Below, piece after piece: positions 9,201-18,845 of a stretch of 64,000 nt of DNA (the first letter of the stretch is position 1; each line of letters begins with the position of its first letter). Source of the DNA: Candidatus Deianiraea vastatrix (lineage in GTDB: Bacteria > Pseudomonadota > Alphaproteobacteria > Rickettsiales > Deianiraeaceae). Below the pieces are notes generated by a model. That model ran no database searches and had not been told where the DNA came from. It saw only the letters and a list, made by a program, of their open reading frames with translations. The stretch lies in assembly GCF_007993655.1 (NCBI RefSeq), contig NZ_CP029077.1:366744-430743 (forward strand), in the 5' to 3' direction. Made by a program: the position numbers and the translations under genes.

Positions 9201-10305
9201 TTCCAAATTGTCAAATATACCAATTTCTCGTGAATTAAGTGATTCATTTATTAAATCTCTTTCGTTTTCCGATATTGCAAAAATTAAAGTGGATGACAAC
9301 GATGTTTCTGATGTTTTTTATAATTTAATTAAACATTATTCTGATATAGTTAAGAGTATAGAAAATGAACATAAGGTTTTGGCAACAAAAATAAGAGAGG
9401 AGAAAGATTTTACTGGTGGAACTCTTTATGTTGTTAAAGTTAGAATTGCAATGAAAAATCTGTTACAGCCTGGGGATAAAATAGCTGGTAGACATGGTAA
9501 CAAGGGTATTATATCTAAAGTTGTGCCAGTTGCTGATATGCCTTTTACCGAGGATGGTGAGCCGGTTGATATGATAATCAATCCTCTTGGTATCGTTGCT
9601 CGTATGAACTTTGGACAAATTCTTGAGCTTGGTCTGGGTCTTGCCTCGATAACATTTGGTAAGAAGATTAAGGATGTTTTAAAGTCTTATAAAAATGTCT
9701 CAGAAGTGAAGGAAATTTTATTAAAATCTATTACCGACAATAACATTTTAGATGAAATTAAAACTGTAAAAGACAATAATAAGATTTTAGATATAGCCAA
9801 AAAGTACACCTCTGGTATACCATTTGCCGTTCCTGTGTTTTCTGGATTAAATTATGAAGATGTTGGCAAGATGTTGTCTCTGGCTGGCTGTGATGAGTCT
9901 GGGCAAGTTGATTTGTACGATGGTATAAGTGGTCAGAAATTTGATCGTAAAGTATCGGTTGGTTCAATGTATATATTAAAACTGCATCACCTTGTTGACA
10001 GGAAAATACACGCAAGATCTGTTGGTCCATATAGTTTAATTACTCAGCAACCTTTGGGTGGTAAGGCTAATTTTGGTGGACAAAGACTTGGCGAAATGGA
10101 GTGTTGGGCTCTGGAAGCTTATGGTGCTGCTTATACATTGAATGAAATGTTGACCGTTAAGTCTGATGATATAGATGGAAGAAGGAAGATATATAGTAGC
10201 ATAGTTAAAGGTTCAAATGATTTCCAGCATGGCATGCCTGAGTCGTTTAATGTTTTGATAAAAGAACTATCGTCTCTTGGTTTAAGTGTTTCTTTAAAAG
10301 ATTAA
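6280..10305 (+). CDS. rpoB: DNA-directed RNA polymerase subunit beta
   Basis: Catalytic core subunit of RNA polymerase. The 1341-residue length equals the usual bacterial value. Recognisable blocks include the rifampicin region (L-S-Q-L-M-E-Q-T-N-P-L-S-E, then H-K-R-R-I-S-A-L-G), W-N-G-Y-G-Y-E-D-S, the R-H-G-N-K-G-I-I-S active-centre segment, and the C-terminal G-G-K-A-N-F-G-G-Q-R-L-G-E-M-E. The residues visible in the rifampicin cluster match a sensitive type, but this is a reading, not a test. The next gene, rpoC, follows by 12 nt in the same transcript. Confidence 0.98.
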   Translation: MSTILDSGFRNYLALYPSETFDFMNRVFSVQEVAYREFLLKKSHDSIDSILSTFFPIKCLFGNFVISYISSEVKDPVYSESECIRMGLTYSSDIFVKLKMEMFSDAGNGDKTKFLSGIIEQEVLLFSVPCITSDGRFILNGVERVVVSQIHRSPGLFFTSDKFGSTSVYSASIVPYTGTWIDFAMHNSDFIEVLIDKRKKMPLFNFLFSLGIDRHKIISSFYNKIDCKLLNDKLDIVSLDIDLKNISLDRLKFNLYSKDGDDVIVESGSIVTGKRLEIIKQHGINCKLDDIANFSYAYGDFGNFKSGQRLKIEDLKKIMKDDKKSISLIDFISKDFFDIILREINDVTDSDNAVHASSLLKMLRKTENFDSKDVVNVARSFFFDKSKCNISRVGRYKINTILGKDADSESLLEEDIIDIIKRLILIKEKSLDMEDIDHLGNRRIRVPSELVSNIIRNNMPKLVKSAIDKMSTLNSGVSVSPLDLFTPNQMSKVIKDFFLTSQLSQLMEQTNPLSELGHKRRISALGAGGVERDRVGLEVRDVHFTHYGRICIVETPDSQNIGLINNLSSFAKINDYGFLETPYRVVKNRIITDEIVYLDATKEMKYSISSYNVKYMNDNFISDDIVSVRRGGDFITASAESVDLIDIAPNQALSSIASLIPFLENNDAYRVLMGSNMQRQAVPLVKTEAPLIGTGLEGFIGRKSSGTIKSTCNGIVRYVDSDMIIVSSGDKSKSLYTFNLKRFERTNQSTCINFKPCIKVGDIVSAGQVIADGYSSDFEEIAIGRNARVAFMSWNGYGYEDSVIVSDRFVADDNFTSIHIEEFETSVIDTRLGSEEVTKDIPGLSENAVVNLDESGIVKLGTFVKPGDILVGKLTPKAETPITPEEKLLRAIFDEKIADVKDVSLVVPPGYFGVVVDVDILSRRGINKLSRQIEIESEKMYNLQRDFDEKISVLKNEICLSLKDIIAKLKIAKSSKLSNIPISRELSDSFIKSLSFSDIAKIKVDDNDVSDVFYNLIKHYSDIVKSIENEHKVLATKIREEKDFTGGTLYVVKVRIAMKNLLQPGDKIAGRHGNKGIISKVVPVADMPFTEDGEPVDMIINPLGIVARMNFGQILELGLGLASITFGKKIKDVLKSYKNVSEVKEILLKSITDNNILDEIKTVKDNNKILDIAKKYTSGIPFAVPVFSGLNYEDVGKMLSLAGCDESGQVDLYDGISGQKFDRKVSVGSMYILKLHHLVDRKIHARSVGPYSLITQQPLGGKANFGGQRLGEMECWALEAYGAAYTLNEMLTVKSDDIDGRRKIYSSIVKGSNDFQHGMPESFNVLIKELSSLGLSVSLKD

Positions 10306-10317
10306 TATTGTTTAATT

Positions 10318-13300
10318 ATGGCGGGTATGAGTAATATAAATGGAAGTTCTTCTGGGGTTTCAAGTTTTGCATTTTCAGCTATTCAGCTTGGTATTGCTAG
10401 TCCAGATGAAATTTTGCGTAATTCATATGGTGAGGTTAAGACGCATGAGACAATTAATTATAGAACATTAAAGCCTGAGAGAGATGGTTTATTTTGTGCG
10501 AAAATTTTTGGCCCAATAAGGGATTATGAATGTTTGTGCGGAAAATACAAAAGAATTAAATACAAGGGAATAGTTTGTGATAAATGTGATGTAATGGTGA
10601 CCTTGTCAAAAGTGAGACGCGAAAGGATGGGGCACATAGATCTTGTTACACCAGTTATTCATAAATGGTTTTTCAAATCTCAGCCTTCAAAAATTGCCAT
10701 GGCCCTTGGGATACAAATGAAAGATGTTGAGAGGGTTGCTTATTATCATTCATATATTGTTATTAACCCAGGAAATTCAACATTATCAAGATTTCAGATT
10801 TTATCTGATCAAGAATATGATGATGCTATATCTGAATTTGGAACAACTGCCGTACAGATTGGAATAGGTGGCGATGGAATTAGAATGGCTCTGCAAAGTG
10901 TCAATATTGATGATGAAATAGAGGATTTAAAAAAACAAATAGCAACAACTAAATCTGCACTAAAGATTAAAAATGCTGAGAAGAGATTGTTGTTTTTTTC
11001 CAATTTTAAATCATCTGGCAACCAACTTGAATGGATGGTTTTAACGAGAATAGGTGTTCTTCCTCCAGAATTAAGACCCCTTGTTATGCTTTCTGGTGGG
11101 AAATTTGCATCTTCCGATCTTAACGAACTTTACAGACGGGTTATAAATAGGAATAATAGATTAAAAAGACTTATCACTATAGGTGCACCTGAGATTATAA
11201 TTATAAATGAAAAAAGAATGCTTCAGATTGCAGTAGACTCATTGTTTGATGCCGATACAAAAAGAAGTCCAAATCAAAGACCTTTAAAGTCTATAACTGC
11301 GAGTTTAAAGGGTAAGAATGGTAGATTTAGACAAAATTTACTTGGTAAAAGGGTTGACTATTCCGGTAGATCTGTTATATCAGTTGGTCCTGAATTAAAA
11401 CTTCATCAATGCGGTCTTCCAAGAGCTATGGCAATTGAATTATTTAAGCCATTTATATTTTCAAAATTAATATCATATGGAAGGGTGTCATCTATAAAAT
11501 CTGCTGGAAAATTTGTTGATTCTGGCTCGCCTGAGGTTGTGGAAATTCTTGAGTCAATTATTAAAGATAAGGTTGTATTATTAAACAGAGCTCCAACATT
11601 GCATAGACTTGGTATACAGGCATTTGAGCCGAAATTAATTGAAGCAAAGGCTATACAATTACATCCTTTATGCTGTAAGGCATTCAATGCCGACTTTGAT
11701 GGTGACCAGATGGCTGTCCATGTTCCACTTTCAATAGAGGCTCAAATGGAGGCGAGATTGCTGATGTTGTCGTCTAATAACGCCTTGAGTCCATCAGATG
11801 GTTCACCAATTATATCGCCAACTAAAGATGTTGTACTTGGTCTGTTTTATGCAACTTCTATATTCAAAGATGAAGTTGGAAGCGGTGTAGTTTTAGATGA
11901 TTTGGACACTATAGAATTATTTATTGATCTTGGAAAGATAAATTATCAATCGGCAATTAAATTCAGGTTTATCTCTGAAGGTGGCAAGGTTAATATAGTT
12001 GACACATGTCCTGGACGACTTCTTGTTTATAAAAGAACTCCGCTGAAAAATGGAGATGGATTTGAAATATTTAATAATGTTTTTAATGCAAAGCATTTAT
12101 CAAAGACTGTATCTTGGATTCTCGATCAATGTGGTCAAAAAGCAATGATTGAGTTTTGTGATGATATAATGAGATTTGGGTTTTCAGTTTGTACAAAATC
12201 TGGTATATCATTTGGTAAAAATGATGTTAAAATACCAAGCTCAAAACAAGAGTTTATAAAACAAAGTTTGGAAGTTGTTAAAAATGCAGAGACGCAATTT
12301 TCATCTGGCTATATTACAAATAAAGAAAAATATAATAAAGTTACAGATGAATGGTCAAGATGTGTTGATCTTGTAACAAAAGAAATGATGAAATATGTTG
12401 TACAGGATGCGGATACTAGTAAAGTTAATTCCGTATATTTAATGGTTAATTCTGGAGCAAGAGGTTCGGAGGCTCAGTTAAAGCAAATGGCTGGAATGAG
12501 GGGTCTTATGGTTAAACCTTCTGGTGAGGTTATTGAAACTCCGATTATATCAAATTTCAAGGAAGGCTTAAATATGATGGAGTATTTCAATTCTACACAT
12601 GGTTCAAGAAAGGGTGTCGCAGATACGGCACTTAGAACTGCAGACGCAGGTTATTTAACAAGAAGACTAGTTGATGTTTCCCAAGATTGCGTTATTCGCG
12701 AACATGATTGTGGTTCTAGTGATGGAATAACTTTTAAACCATTGATGCTTGATGGAAAGGTTGTTGAAAAATTATCAGAAATGGTATTTGGTAGAGTTAT
12801 TGCTCATGATATATTGGATTTTGAAGATAAGATTATTTTAAAGAAAAATGAAGTTATTACTCTTGCCAATTCTGATGTAGTTGATTCCCTGTCCTCCATT
12901 GTTGTTAGATCTCCAGTTACTTGTAAATCCGAAAATGGAATGTGTGCGATGTGCTACGGTATAGATGTGTCAAGGAGAAGAATGGTTTCAGAAGGAGAGC
13001 CTGTTGGTATTATAGCTGCACAAGCGATTGGTGAACCAGGTACACAGTTGACACTTAGAACATTCCAAATGGGTGGTATATCTTCAAGATCTGCTACAAA
13101 GACAATATCTTCAGAAGCAAAAGGAATTATAAAAATGATTAATTTTAAGACCGTTCAAGGGAAAGATGGAGTATTTACGGTAAAAGATAACGGTAAAATT
13201 GCTATATTGTCGCGTAATGGTAGTAGAGTTTTTGCCGAATATGTAATTCCAAGGGGTGCAACGATATTTGTAAATGATGATGATAGTATTGATGTTGGCA

Positions 13301-14361
13301 CAAAGATAGCAACCTGGGATTCTTATGTAACCCAAGTTTTCTCTGAATTTTCTGGTTATATAAAATATGAAGATATGGTTGAGTCTGTTTCATTTAGAGA
13401 GAGAATGGATGAAAACACAGGTGTATCAAATAAAATAATCCTTGACTCTTCCAGAACTGGAAAGTATCTGCTACCTAGAATAGAGATAGTTGATGCTAAA
13501 GGGAATTGCGTTAAAGATGAAAATGGAAATGATGTATTCTTTATACTTCCATTTGGAGCAGTTGTTCCTGTTTTAAATGGGCAAAAAATTGAAGCTGGTG
13601 AATGTATTGCCAGAGTTCAAACAGATGTTAATGCAATACAAGATATTACCGGTGGACTTCCGATAGTTGAGGGTATTTTTGAGGCTAGGGTGCCAAGTAA
13701 ACCTTCAGTTATATCACCTTTTGATGCAATTGCGACAATAGACACTTCGCCTAGGTTAAAAATTAGAATTGAGTTAAATCCAATTAATTCAGATTCAGAG
13801 CCAGTTTCATTTTTTATCAAAAAAGGTAAATATGTTAAAATTGATAATGGTCAGATTGTTTTGAAGGGTGATACTCTGGTTGATGGTGACACAAATATAC
13901 ATGATGTATTGAAAACAAATGGAATTGAAAGTGTAACTCATGCGATTTTGGGTAAAGTTCAATCTGTTTACAAATTGCAGGGTGTTAAAATTGATAACAA
14001 ACATATTGAGATTATTGTAAGATCTATGCTTAGTAGATGTATTATAAAAAATCCTGGTGACTCAACGTTGTCTTCTGGTGAAAGTGTTTCAATTTTTACA
14101 CTTAATGCTATGAATAGAGCTTTAAAAGGTGAGAATAGAGCTTTAATTGAATATGAACAGGTGTTAACTGGTATTACAAAAGTATCTGTTAATACAGAAT
14201 CTTTTATTGCTGCTGCGGCATTCCAAGAAGTTGTAAAGGTTCTTTCAAATGCGGCTGCGTTTAGCAAGATTGATACCTTAAAGGGTTGTAAAGAAAATAT
14301 AGCAGTTGGTAGATTGATACCACTTGGAACAGGTTTAGTTGCTTCAAAGTTTTTATCGTAG
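10318..14361 (+). CDS. rpoC: DNA-directed RNA polymerase subunit beta'
   Basis: The 1347-residue subunit carrying the catalytic magnesium site, seen as N-A-D-F-D-G-D-Q from residue 457 with aspartates 459, 461 and 463. The N-terminal zinc site is C-L-C-G...C-D-K-C and the second zinc site is [11 protein letters not shown]. The protein is somewhat shorter than the ~1400 usual in free-living relatives. The start follows rpoB by 12 nt with a T-rich leader. The next gene begins 5 nt after the stop, so the adenylate-kinase-like gene is probably co-transcribed. The str operon that commonly follows rpoBC is absent here. Confidence 0.98.
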   Translation: MAGMSNINGSSSGVSSFAFSAIQLGIASPDEILRNSYGEVKTHETINYRTLKPERDGLFCAKIFGPIRDYECLCGKYKRIKYKGIVCDKCDVMVTLSKVRRERMGHIDLVTPVIHKWFFKSQPSKIAMALGIQMKDVERVAYYHSYIVINPGNSTLSRFQILSDQEYDDAISEFGTTAVQIGIGGDGIRMALQSVNIDDEIEDLKKQIATTKSALKIKNAEKRLLFFSNFKSSGNQLEWMVLTRIGVLPPELRPLVMLSGGKFASSDLNELYRRVINRNNRLKRLITIGAPEIIIINEKRMLQIAVDSLFDADTKRSPNQRPLKSITASLKGKNGRFRQNLLGKRVDYSGRSVISVGPELKLHQCGLPRAMAIELFKPFIFSKLISYGRVSSIKSAGKFVDSGSPEVVEILESIIKDKVVLLNRAPTLHRLGIQAFEPKLIEAKAIQLHPLCCKAFNADFDGDQMAVHVPLSIEAQMEARLLMLSSNNALSPSDGSPIISPTKDVVLGLFYATSIFKDEVGSGVVLDDLDTIELFIDLGKINYQSAIKFRFISEGGKVNIVDTCPGRLLVYKRTPLKNGDGFEIFNNVFNAKHLSKTVSWILDQCGQKAMIEFCDDIMRFGFSVCTKSGISFGKNDVKIPSSKQEFIKQSLEVVKNAETQFSSGYITNKEKYNKVTDEWSRCVDLVTKEMMKYVVQDADTSKVNSVYLMVNSGARGSEAQLKQMAGMRGLMVKPSGEVIETPIISNFKEGLNMMEYFNSTHGSRKGVADTALRTADAGYLTRRLVDVSQDCVIREHDCGSSDGITFKPLMLDGKVVEKLSEMVFGRVIAHDILDFEDKIILKKNEVITLANSDVVDSLSSIVVRSPVTCKSENGMCAMCYGIDVSRRRMVSEGEPVGIIAAQAIGEPGTQLTLRTFQMGGISSRSATKTISSEAKGIIKMINFKTVQGKDGVFTVKDNGKIAILSRNGSRVFAEYVIPRGATIFVNDDDSIDVGTKIATWDSYVTQVFSEFSGYIKYEDMVESVSFRERMDENTGVSNKIILDSSRTGKYLLPRIEIVDAKGNCVKDENGNDVFFILPFGAVVPVLNGQKIEAGECIARVQTDVNAIQDITGGLPIVEGIFEARVPSKPSVISPFDAIATIDTSPRLKIRIELNPINSDSEPVSFFIKKGKYVKIDNGQIVLKGDTLVDGDTNIHDVLKTNGIESVTHAILGKVQSVYKLQGVKIDNKHIEIIVRSMLSRCIIKNPGDSTLSSGESVSIFTLNAMNRALKGENRALIEYEQVLTGITKVSVNTESFIAAAAFQEVVKVLSNAAAFSKIDTLKGCKENIAVGRLIPLGTGLVASKFLS

Positions 14362-14366
14362 TTTAT

Positions 14367-14987
14367 ATGACTAAATATTTTACTTTATTTTTATTGTTTG
14401 TTTCTCTTGTATCCTGTAATTACATTAATAAAAAAGATGTCGCTAATAAAAAAGAAGCATATATTTTAATTGGTGCACCAGCTTCTGGTAAGGGTTATAT
14501 TGCAAAAAAAATTACAGAAAAAAAGAAAAATACCTTGCATGTTTCAACTGGTGATTTGCTTAGAAAATCAGCTAATGGTAATAATAAATCTCTTATCACT
14601 TCAGGAAAACTTGTATCATCAGCTGAAATAAAGAAGATGATCTCTGACTATATAAGGGAAAATAGTTCTTATGATTTTTATATTTTTGATGGTATACCGA
14701 GAATGGTTGATCAAGTTGAAATTTTGGATAAAGTAATGATTGAAAACAATATAGAGTTAAAAAAAGTTATTGTGATAGATTGCGATAGAAAGATTCTGAC
14801 AAAGAGAATGAATGATAGGTCTAAAAAAGAAGGTAGATCTGATGATAAAATTGAGATTTTTGAAAAAAGAATTTCTTCTTACGAGAAGAATGCACCAAGT
14901 ATAGTAAAGATTTATCAAGATAGAAGTTTTGATAAAGTTGCTAGACTTTCTTGTGAAAATAATAATAATGTTGATTTTGTATTATGA
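14367..14987 (+). CDS. Adenylate-kinase-like protein with predicted lipoprotein signal
   Basis: The core is that of a short (lid-less) adenylate/UMP-CMP kinase: P-loop G-A-P-A-S-G-K-G at residues 36-43, S-T-G-D-L-L-R at 60-66, D-G-I-P-R...Q at 108-116 and R-x5-R-S-D-D with R151, R157, D159 and D160. Such kinases convert ATP plus NMP to ADP plus NDP. The core is preceded by a basic-hydrophobic leader ending in L-V-S-C, with Cys17 fitting a lipobox. This would anchor the protein outside the cytoplasm, which is unexpected for this enzyme. The gene sits 5 nt after rpoC. The usual adk position (after secY, before rpsM) is empty in this genome, so this may be the relocated adk. If the true start lay downstream, the signal would be an artefact, but no other ATG precedes the P-loop. 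Confidence 0.8.
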   Translation: MTKYFTLFLLFVSLVSCNYINKKDVANKKEAYILIGAPASGKGYIAKKITEKKKNTLHVSTGDLLRKSANGNNKSLITSGKLVSSAEIKKMISDYIRENSSYDFYIFDGIPRMVDQVEILDKVMIENNIELKKVIVIDCDRKILTKRMNDRSKKEGRSDDKIEIFEKRISSYEKNAPSIVKIYQDRSFDKVARLSCENNNNVDFVL

Positions 14988-15076
14988 TGACCGCCCTTCG
15001 TGATTTTTATGAAGTTATAAAAGCATGCTATGATATCATGTTTGATATATGTAGTGGAAATGCGTTAAAAAAATAA
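14984..15076 (+). CDS. Possible 30-residue peptide coupled to the kinase gene
   Basis: An ATG at 14984 overlaps the stop codon of the kinase gene (ATGA arrangement) and opens a 30-codon frame beginning M-M-T-A-L-R-D-F-Y. The overlap is typical of coupled translation, but the frame is too short to judge and matches no family I know. Confidence 0.2.
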   Translation: MMTALRDFYEVIKACYDIMFDICSGNALKK

Positions 15077-15088
15077 TCTTCATGATTT

Positions 15089-15574
15089 TTAATAAAGTAT
15101 TTTAATTGCCATGATTGATGTTATTGATGAAAAAATTCCAGCAATAACATCGTCTAACATAATCCCTATTCCACCTTTGGTATTCTTGTCTATATAGGAT
15201 ATTGGAAATGGTTTTATAATATCGAAAAATCTAAACATAAAGAAGTTCAGCAATAGTGATGAAAATTGTTGTTTTTCGCAGAAATTTCCGCAAATAAAGA
15301 AGAATATAGTAATAGATATATAATATCCGCAAACCTCGTCAATTACAACTTCTTTTGGATCTGAATTTTTCACTTTTTTTGAGTAAATATCGGCACTTTT
15401 AACGCCAATGACAAGGGTTATAATAGAAATTACAAAGCATATAAAAGCAAAATTTTTGTCAAAAAATAACAGTGGAATTGATGTAATTAGAGCTGCAAAA
15501 GTGCCCATAGTTCCAGGCATTTTAGGTGATTTTCCAGAATAAAAAAATGTTGCGATTAGATCATTAATTTGCAT
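15089..15574 (-). CDS. pgpA: Phosphatidylglycerophosphatase A
   Basis: Inner-membrane phosphatase that makes phosphatidylglycerol from its phosphate. The 161-residue protein has the PgpA signature blocks: S-G-K-S-P-K-M-P-G-T-M-G-T near residues 14-26, K-E-V-V-I-D-E-V-C-G near 74-83, F-R-F-F-D-I-I-K-P-F-P-I and the acidic G-I-M-L-D-D-V-I-A-G near the end. About four membrane spans are seen. It is convergent with the rpoC transcript and divergent from rseP. Together with plsY at 39 kb it shows that phospholipid synthesis is retained. Confidence 0.92.
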   Translation of the reverse strand: MQINDLIATFFYSGKSPKMPGTMGTFAALITSIPLLFFDKNFAFICFVISIITLVIGVKSADIYSKKVKNSDPKEVVIDEVCGYYISITIFFFICGNFCEKQQFSSLLLNFFMFRFFDIIKPFPISYIDKNTKGGIGIMLDDVIAGIFSSITSIMAIKILY

Positions 15575-15644
15575 TTTACAAAAAATTTACTTTACAATAA
15601 TTTATTTATTCTTTATTGTCAATAAGAAAAGATTTATATAAAAT

Positions 15645-16766
15645 ATGCAGGTTTTAACGACAATTTTTACATCTTGGTATTCTATACTACTTGGCGCATT
15701 TTGGCTTGGAGTGATGATTACAATTATAGCTTTTGTGCACGAATTTGGTCATTTTGTTGTTGCAAAATGGTGTGGCGTAAAGGTTGAAGCCTTTGCAATA
15801 GGCATGGGTAGGGAGATTTTTGGTTTTAACGATAAGCATGGAACAAGATGGAAGTTTTGCATGTTTCCAATTGGCGGATATGTGCAAATGCTTGGGCAAA
15901 GCGATAGCCCGAAAAAAGACGATTTTAAATACGAAAATGACGATGAAAAATCGCATTCTTTTGAGTTTAAATCGCCTTGGCAAAAAATCGCTATATCAAT
16001 TGCCGGCCCACTTGCAAACGTAATTCTTGCTTTTGTGATCACGGTTTTCATTCTTGGATTTTGGGGAAAAGACAAGATAAAACCTGTTGTTTCGCACATT
16101 GCAAGTGACAGTCCTGCAGCAAGTGCATTTAAAATTGGGGATGAAGTTTTGTCTGTAAATGGCGTAAAAATTGACGATTTCATGCAGGTAACTAAAATTA
16201 TTACCTTTAGTGGCTGTAATCCTCTTGAGTTTGAAATTTTAAGAAAAGGCAAGATTTTATCGCAAAAAATAACACCAGTTCGCATGGAAACGACTGATTT
16301 TCTAGGGCGCGTACAAAAAAGATGTATGATTGGCGTTGCTGGCGGTGAAACTGTGCATGAAAATTTTGCTCCTATACCTGCAATAAAGCAAGGTTTTATC
16401 GACACAATTTCAATGACAGGTGATACAGCGCGCGGCGTTTATCAGCTTTTAACGGGACAAAGAACAATAAAAGAGCTAAGCGGACCGCTTAAAATCGGCA
16501 AAATTTCACACGAAGCATCCAAAGTTGGCATTCAAAAATTTATGATGCTAATTGCAATAATCTCAATTGGGGTGGGGGTTATGAATATAGTTCCGATTCC
16601 AGTTTTAGACGGCGGGCACATTTTAATGAACTTAATTCAAGTCATTATTCGTCGCGAAATTCCAAAAAAAGTGCAGTTTTTAATCTATAATCTTGGTTTT
16701 GGGGTTGTAATTTTGCTTATGCTTGCTGGATTTATTAACGATTTTAGGTATTTGATAAAGTTATGA
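15645..16766 (+). CDS. rseP: RseP-type site-2 membrane metalloprotease
   Basis: Intramembrane zinc protease of the RseP/S2P class, which cuts anti-sigma factors or signal-peptide remnants in the inner membrane. H-E-F-G-H (H32, E33, H36) lies in the first membrane segment. A PDZ domain follows (about residues 140-215), and the C-terminal N-I-V-P-I-P-V-L-D-G-G-H supplies the third metal ligand. The 373-residue length fits alphaproteobacterial members that have one PDZ domain. Its stop overlaps the ATG of the next gene by 4 nt (ATGA), so the two are translated together. The common neighbours bamA and dxr are not here. Confidence 0.93.
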   Translation: MQVLTTIFTSWYSILLGAFWLGVMITIIAFVHEFGHFVVAKWCGVKVEAFAIGMGREIFGFNDKHGTRWKFCMFPIGGYVQMLGQSDSPKKDDFKYENDDEKSHSFEFKSPWQKIAISIAGPLANVILAFVITVFILGFWGKDKIKPVVSHIASDSPAASAFKIGDEVLSVNGVKIDDFMQVTKIITFSGCNPLEFEILRKGKILSQKITPVRMETTDFLGRVQKRCMIGVAGGETVHENFAPIPAIKQGFIDTISMTGDTARGVYQLLTGQRTIKELSGPLKIGKISHEASKVGIQKFMMLIAIISIGVGVMNIVPIPVLDGGHILMNLIQVIIRREIPKKVQFLIYNLGFGVVILLMLAGFINDFRYLIKL

Positions 16767-17635
16767 GCACAATTTTTCTAAACGGCTCTTATATTACTAG
16801 AGAAAATGCGAAAATCAGCGTTGATGACAGGGGTTTTCACTTTGGAGACGGAATGTATGACATAATGCTTATTCATAATGGAAAAATCATCGATTTTGAT
16901 AAGCACTATGAGCGTATTTCAAATACTGCATCGCGGATTTTCATGAACCTTGACTTGCAAAAAGACGAAATTTTTGCGATTGCGCATAAATTAATGGCCG
17001 ACAATAAAGTGGAAAAAGGTAGATTAATAATAGTAATTTCAAGAGGCGAGGGCGATAGATGGGTAAGTGATTTTTCAAAAATGCCTCAAAATTTCATGAT
17101 TGAAGTGCAAGATGCGGATTGCGGCGTTGGAACTGAGAATTTAAAATTAATTTCGGCAAAATTACATGAGGATATTCGCTGGAAATATCGCGATATAAAG
17201 ATAACATCCCTTTTGCCATCGGTGATCTTGAGGGCAAAATTTGAAAAAGACGGATATGGCGAGGTTTTATATCATGAGGATGGAAAAATCTGCGAAACAT
17301 CTCGTGGAAATATTTTTATAATCAAAAATAATGTGATAAAAACTCCGCCACTTTCACACAAACTTCTGCCTGGGATAACGAGATTTCGCATTTTACAGTT
17401 ACTTAACTGCGGTGAATATGTAAAATTTTTAAATAGCGAGGATGCAAAAATTATTTCTGGTTTTAAAGCTTTGGAAACAGATTTTTCAATAGACGAAATA
17501 CTCGATGCAGACGAGGTTTTTTCAAGCTCTTCAACTATTAGAATTGCAGGAATTTCAAAAATTGATGACAAGGAATTTGCAAGGCACGATATTACAAAAG
17601 TCCTGCTTAGAATGTATGATAATTTTATTTCTTAA
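16763..17635 (+). CDS. D-amino-acid transaminase-like class IV aminotransferase
   Basis: PLP enzyme of the fold-type IV group that includes D-alanine transaminase and IlvE. The start is fixed by a 4-nt overlap with rseP. Residue K146, in R-D-I-K-I-T-S-L-L-P, matches the PLP lysine of D-amino-acid transaminases (D-I-K-S-L-N-L-L). The N-terminal D-D-R-G-F-H-F-G-D-G and the C-terminal phosphate-binding S-S-S-T-I-R-I-A-G-I also fit. D-amino-acid production for peptidoglycan is the likely role. A branched-chain transaminase is the alternative. The gene converges on gatC with a 4-nt overlap. Confidence 0.82.
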   Translation: MSTIFLNGSYITRENAKISVDDRGFHFGDGMYDIMLIHNGKIIDFDKHYERISNTASRIFMNLDLQKDEIFAIAHKLMADNKVEKGRLIIVISRGEGDRWVSDFSKMPQNFMIEVQDADCGVGTENLKLISAKLHEDIRWKYRDIKITSLLPSVILRAKFEKDGYGEVLYHEDGKICETSRGNIFIIKNNVIKTPPLSHKLLPGITRFRILQLLNCGEYVKFLNSEDAKIISGFKALETDFSIDEILDADEVFSSSSTIRIAGISKIDDKEFARHDITKVLLRMYDNFIS

Positions 17636-17910
17636 TCAATTACTTTAACAACTTTAAAGTATAAATCATCGTTTACCTCTATCGTTTTCCTTGGGTCAAT
17701 TGTATAATCTATTTTCTCTTGTTTTATTTGATATTTTTCATCGGATATTAAATTTACAAGTGGTAATATATTGTCTGTATCTATTTTTTGTATTTCCGAT
17801 ATCCAGTTTATTATTGAATTTAGATTGCTTTGAATTTTTTCAACCGCTTCTTTTGTAAATTCAAGTTTTGCGGATTTTGCAAGTTTTGTAATTTCATCAT
17901 TTTCAATCAT
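17632..17910 (-). CDS. gatC: Asp/Glu-tRNA amidotransferase subunit C
   Basis: Small subunit of GatCAB, which converts Glu-tRNA-Gln or Asp-tRNA-Asn to the amide forms. The 92-residue protein shows the GatC pattern: I-x-K-L-A-K-S-A-K-L-E-F near the N-terminus, then I-I-N-W-I-S-E-I-Q-K-I-D-T and a late D-D-L-Y-F-K-V. GatA and GatB are not in the window. Its presence implies that this cell lacks at least one of GlnRS or AsnRS, which is normal in Alphaproteobacteria. Confidence 0.85.
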   Translation of the reverse strand: MIENDEITKLAKSAKLEFTKEAVEKIQSNLNSIINWISEIQKIDTDNILPLVNLISDEKYQIKQEKIDYTIDPRKTIEVNDDLYFKVVKVID

Positions 17911-17976
17911 ATCTTAAAAAGATTTTACAAATGTTAAATCATTATATTTAATTGTCAATATTTAAAGAAAATTATC

Positions 17977-18768
17977 TTAGCTTTCAATATTTTTATCAAG
18001 CCTTTGTAGCATTCTATTCCAATAAATTTCACTGGAAAATTTATTAATTTCATAAAAATGAGCTGATGAAGAAAAGAAAATCATTCGTGCCTTTCCTATT
18101 ATTTTATCTTCACTTACAAATCCCATGCTTTGAAATCTGCTATCTGCAGAGTTATTTCTGTTATCGCCCATCATAAAATAGTGATTTTCTGGAACCTTAA
18201 CTTTTGCAAAATTATCATCCATAAAATTACCGTCTTTTGAAAATTTATATATATAATAAGAGTAATTATCGATATTTTTTTCTTTATACATATAAACTGG
18301 TACGCTATTGTAACCATTTTCGTAAGCATATTTTGCTAAAGTAAATGGAATGCCATCTGCTTGAATATTTAAAACATCTTTTTTTATATATTCTGTTTTA
18401 TTTGCTTTTCCATTTACATAAACTATTCCATTTTTAACCTCAATTTCATCGCCAGGCAATCCAATTACTCTTTTAATAAAATATTCATTTCCTTGCTCCG
18501 GTAGTTTAAATACGACAATATCGCCTCTTTCTGGTGCTTTGAAGTCTAGTATTTTGCCAGAAAATGGTATCATATTTAATGGAAAAGAGTATTTTGAATA
18601 ACCGTATATAAATTTTTCTACTAAAAGCTTGTCACCAAGTATTAAATTTGGCATCATTGAACCAGATGGTATAGCAAATGGCTGAAAAAAAAATGTTCTA
18701 AAAACTGTAGCAAAAAGCAAAGCAAAACCTAGCGTTTTAAATGTTTCTTTGGCGTTGACTTTTTTCAT
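17977..18768 (-). CDS. lepB: Signal peptidase I
   Basis: Membrane serine protease that removes signal peptides from Sec and Tat substrates. The N-terminal span (residues ~11-30) is followed by I-P-S-G-S-M-M-P with catalytic S37. Catalytic K99 is in Y-F-I-K-R-V-I-G-L-P-G-D-E, and the late box G-D-N-R-N-N-S-A-D-S-R is complete. At 263 residues it is normal for Alphaproteobacteria. A promoter lies just upstream. The gene is on the same strand as rsmD and ftsH but has its own start signal. Confidence 0.95.
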   Translation of the reverse strand: MKKVNAKETFKTLGFALLFATVFRTFFFQPFAIPSGSMMPNLILGDKLLVEKFIYGYSKYSFPLNMIPFSGKILDFKAPERGDIVVFKLPEQGNEYFIKRVIGLPGDEIEVKNGIVYVNGKANKTEYIKKDVLNIQADGIPFTLAKYAYENGYNSVPVYMYKEKNIDNYSYYIYKFSKDGNFMDDNFAKVKVPENHYFMMGDNRNNSADSRFQSMGFVSEDKIIGKARMIFFSSSAHFYEINKFSSEIYWNRMLQRLDKNIES

Positions 18769-18790
18769 TAAAGTGCAAAATTTTTAAATT

Positions 18791-18817
18791 GTAATACTGA
18801 ATAATTTTTAAAGTCAA
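18791..18817 (-). promoter_or_regulatory. Promoter for lepB
   Basis: Reading the minus strand, TTGACT (18817-18812) is followed after 15 nt by TATTAC (18796-18791), 23 nt before the lepB start. Confidence 0.45.
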
Positions 18818-18845
18818 ACGAAATTTGTATATTATGTCAATTGAT

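Noticed and set aside
8733-9299. A 188-codon minus-strand frame
   Set aside because: It is antisense to rpoB and has a composition expected from the complement of an AT-rich coding frame.
15749-16405. A 218-codon minus-strand frame with hydrophobic stretches
   Set aside because: It is fully antisense to rseP, which has all its catalytic motifs; it has no start signal or family features.
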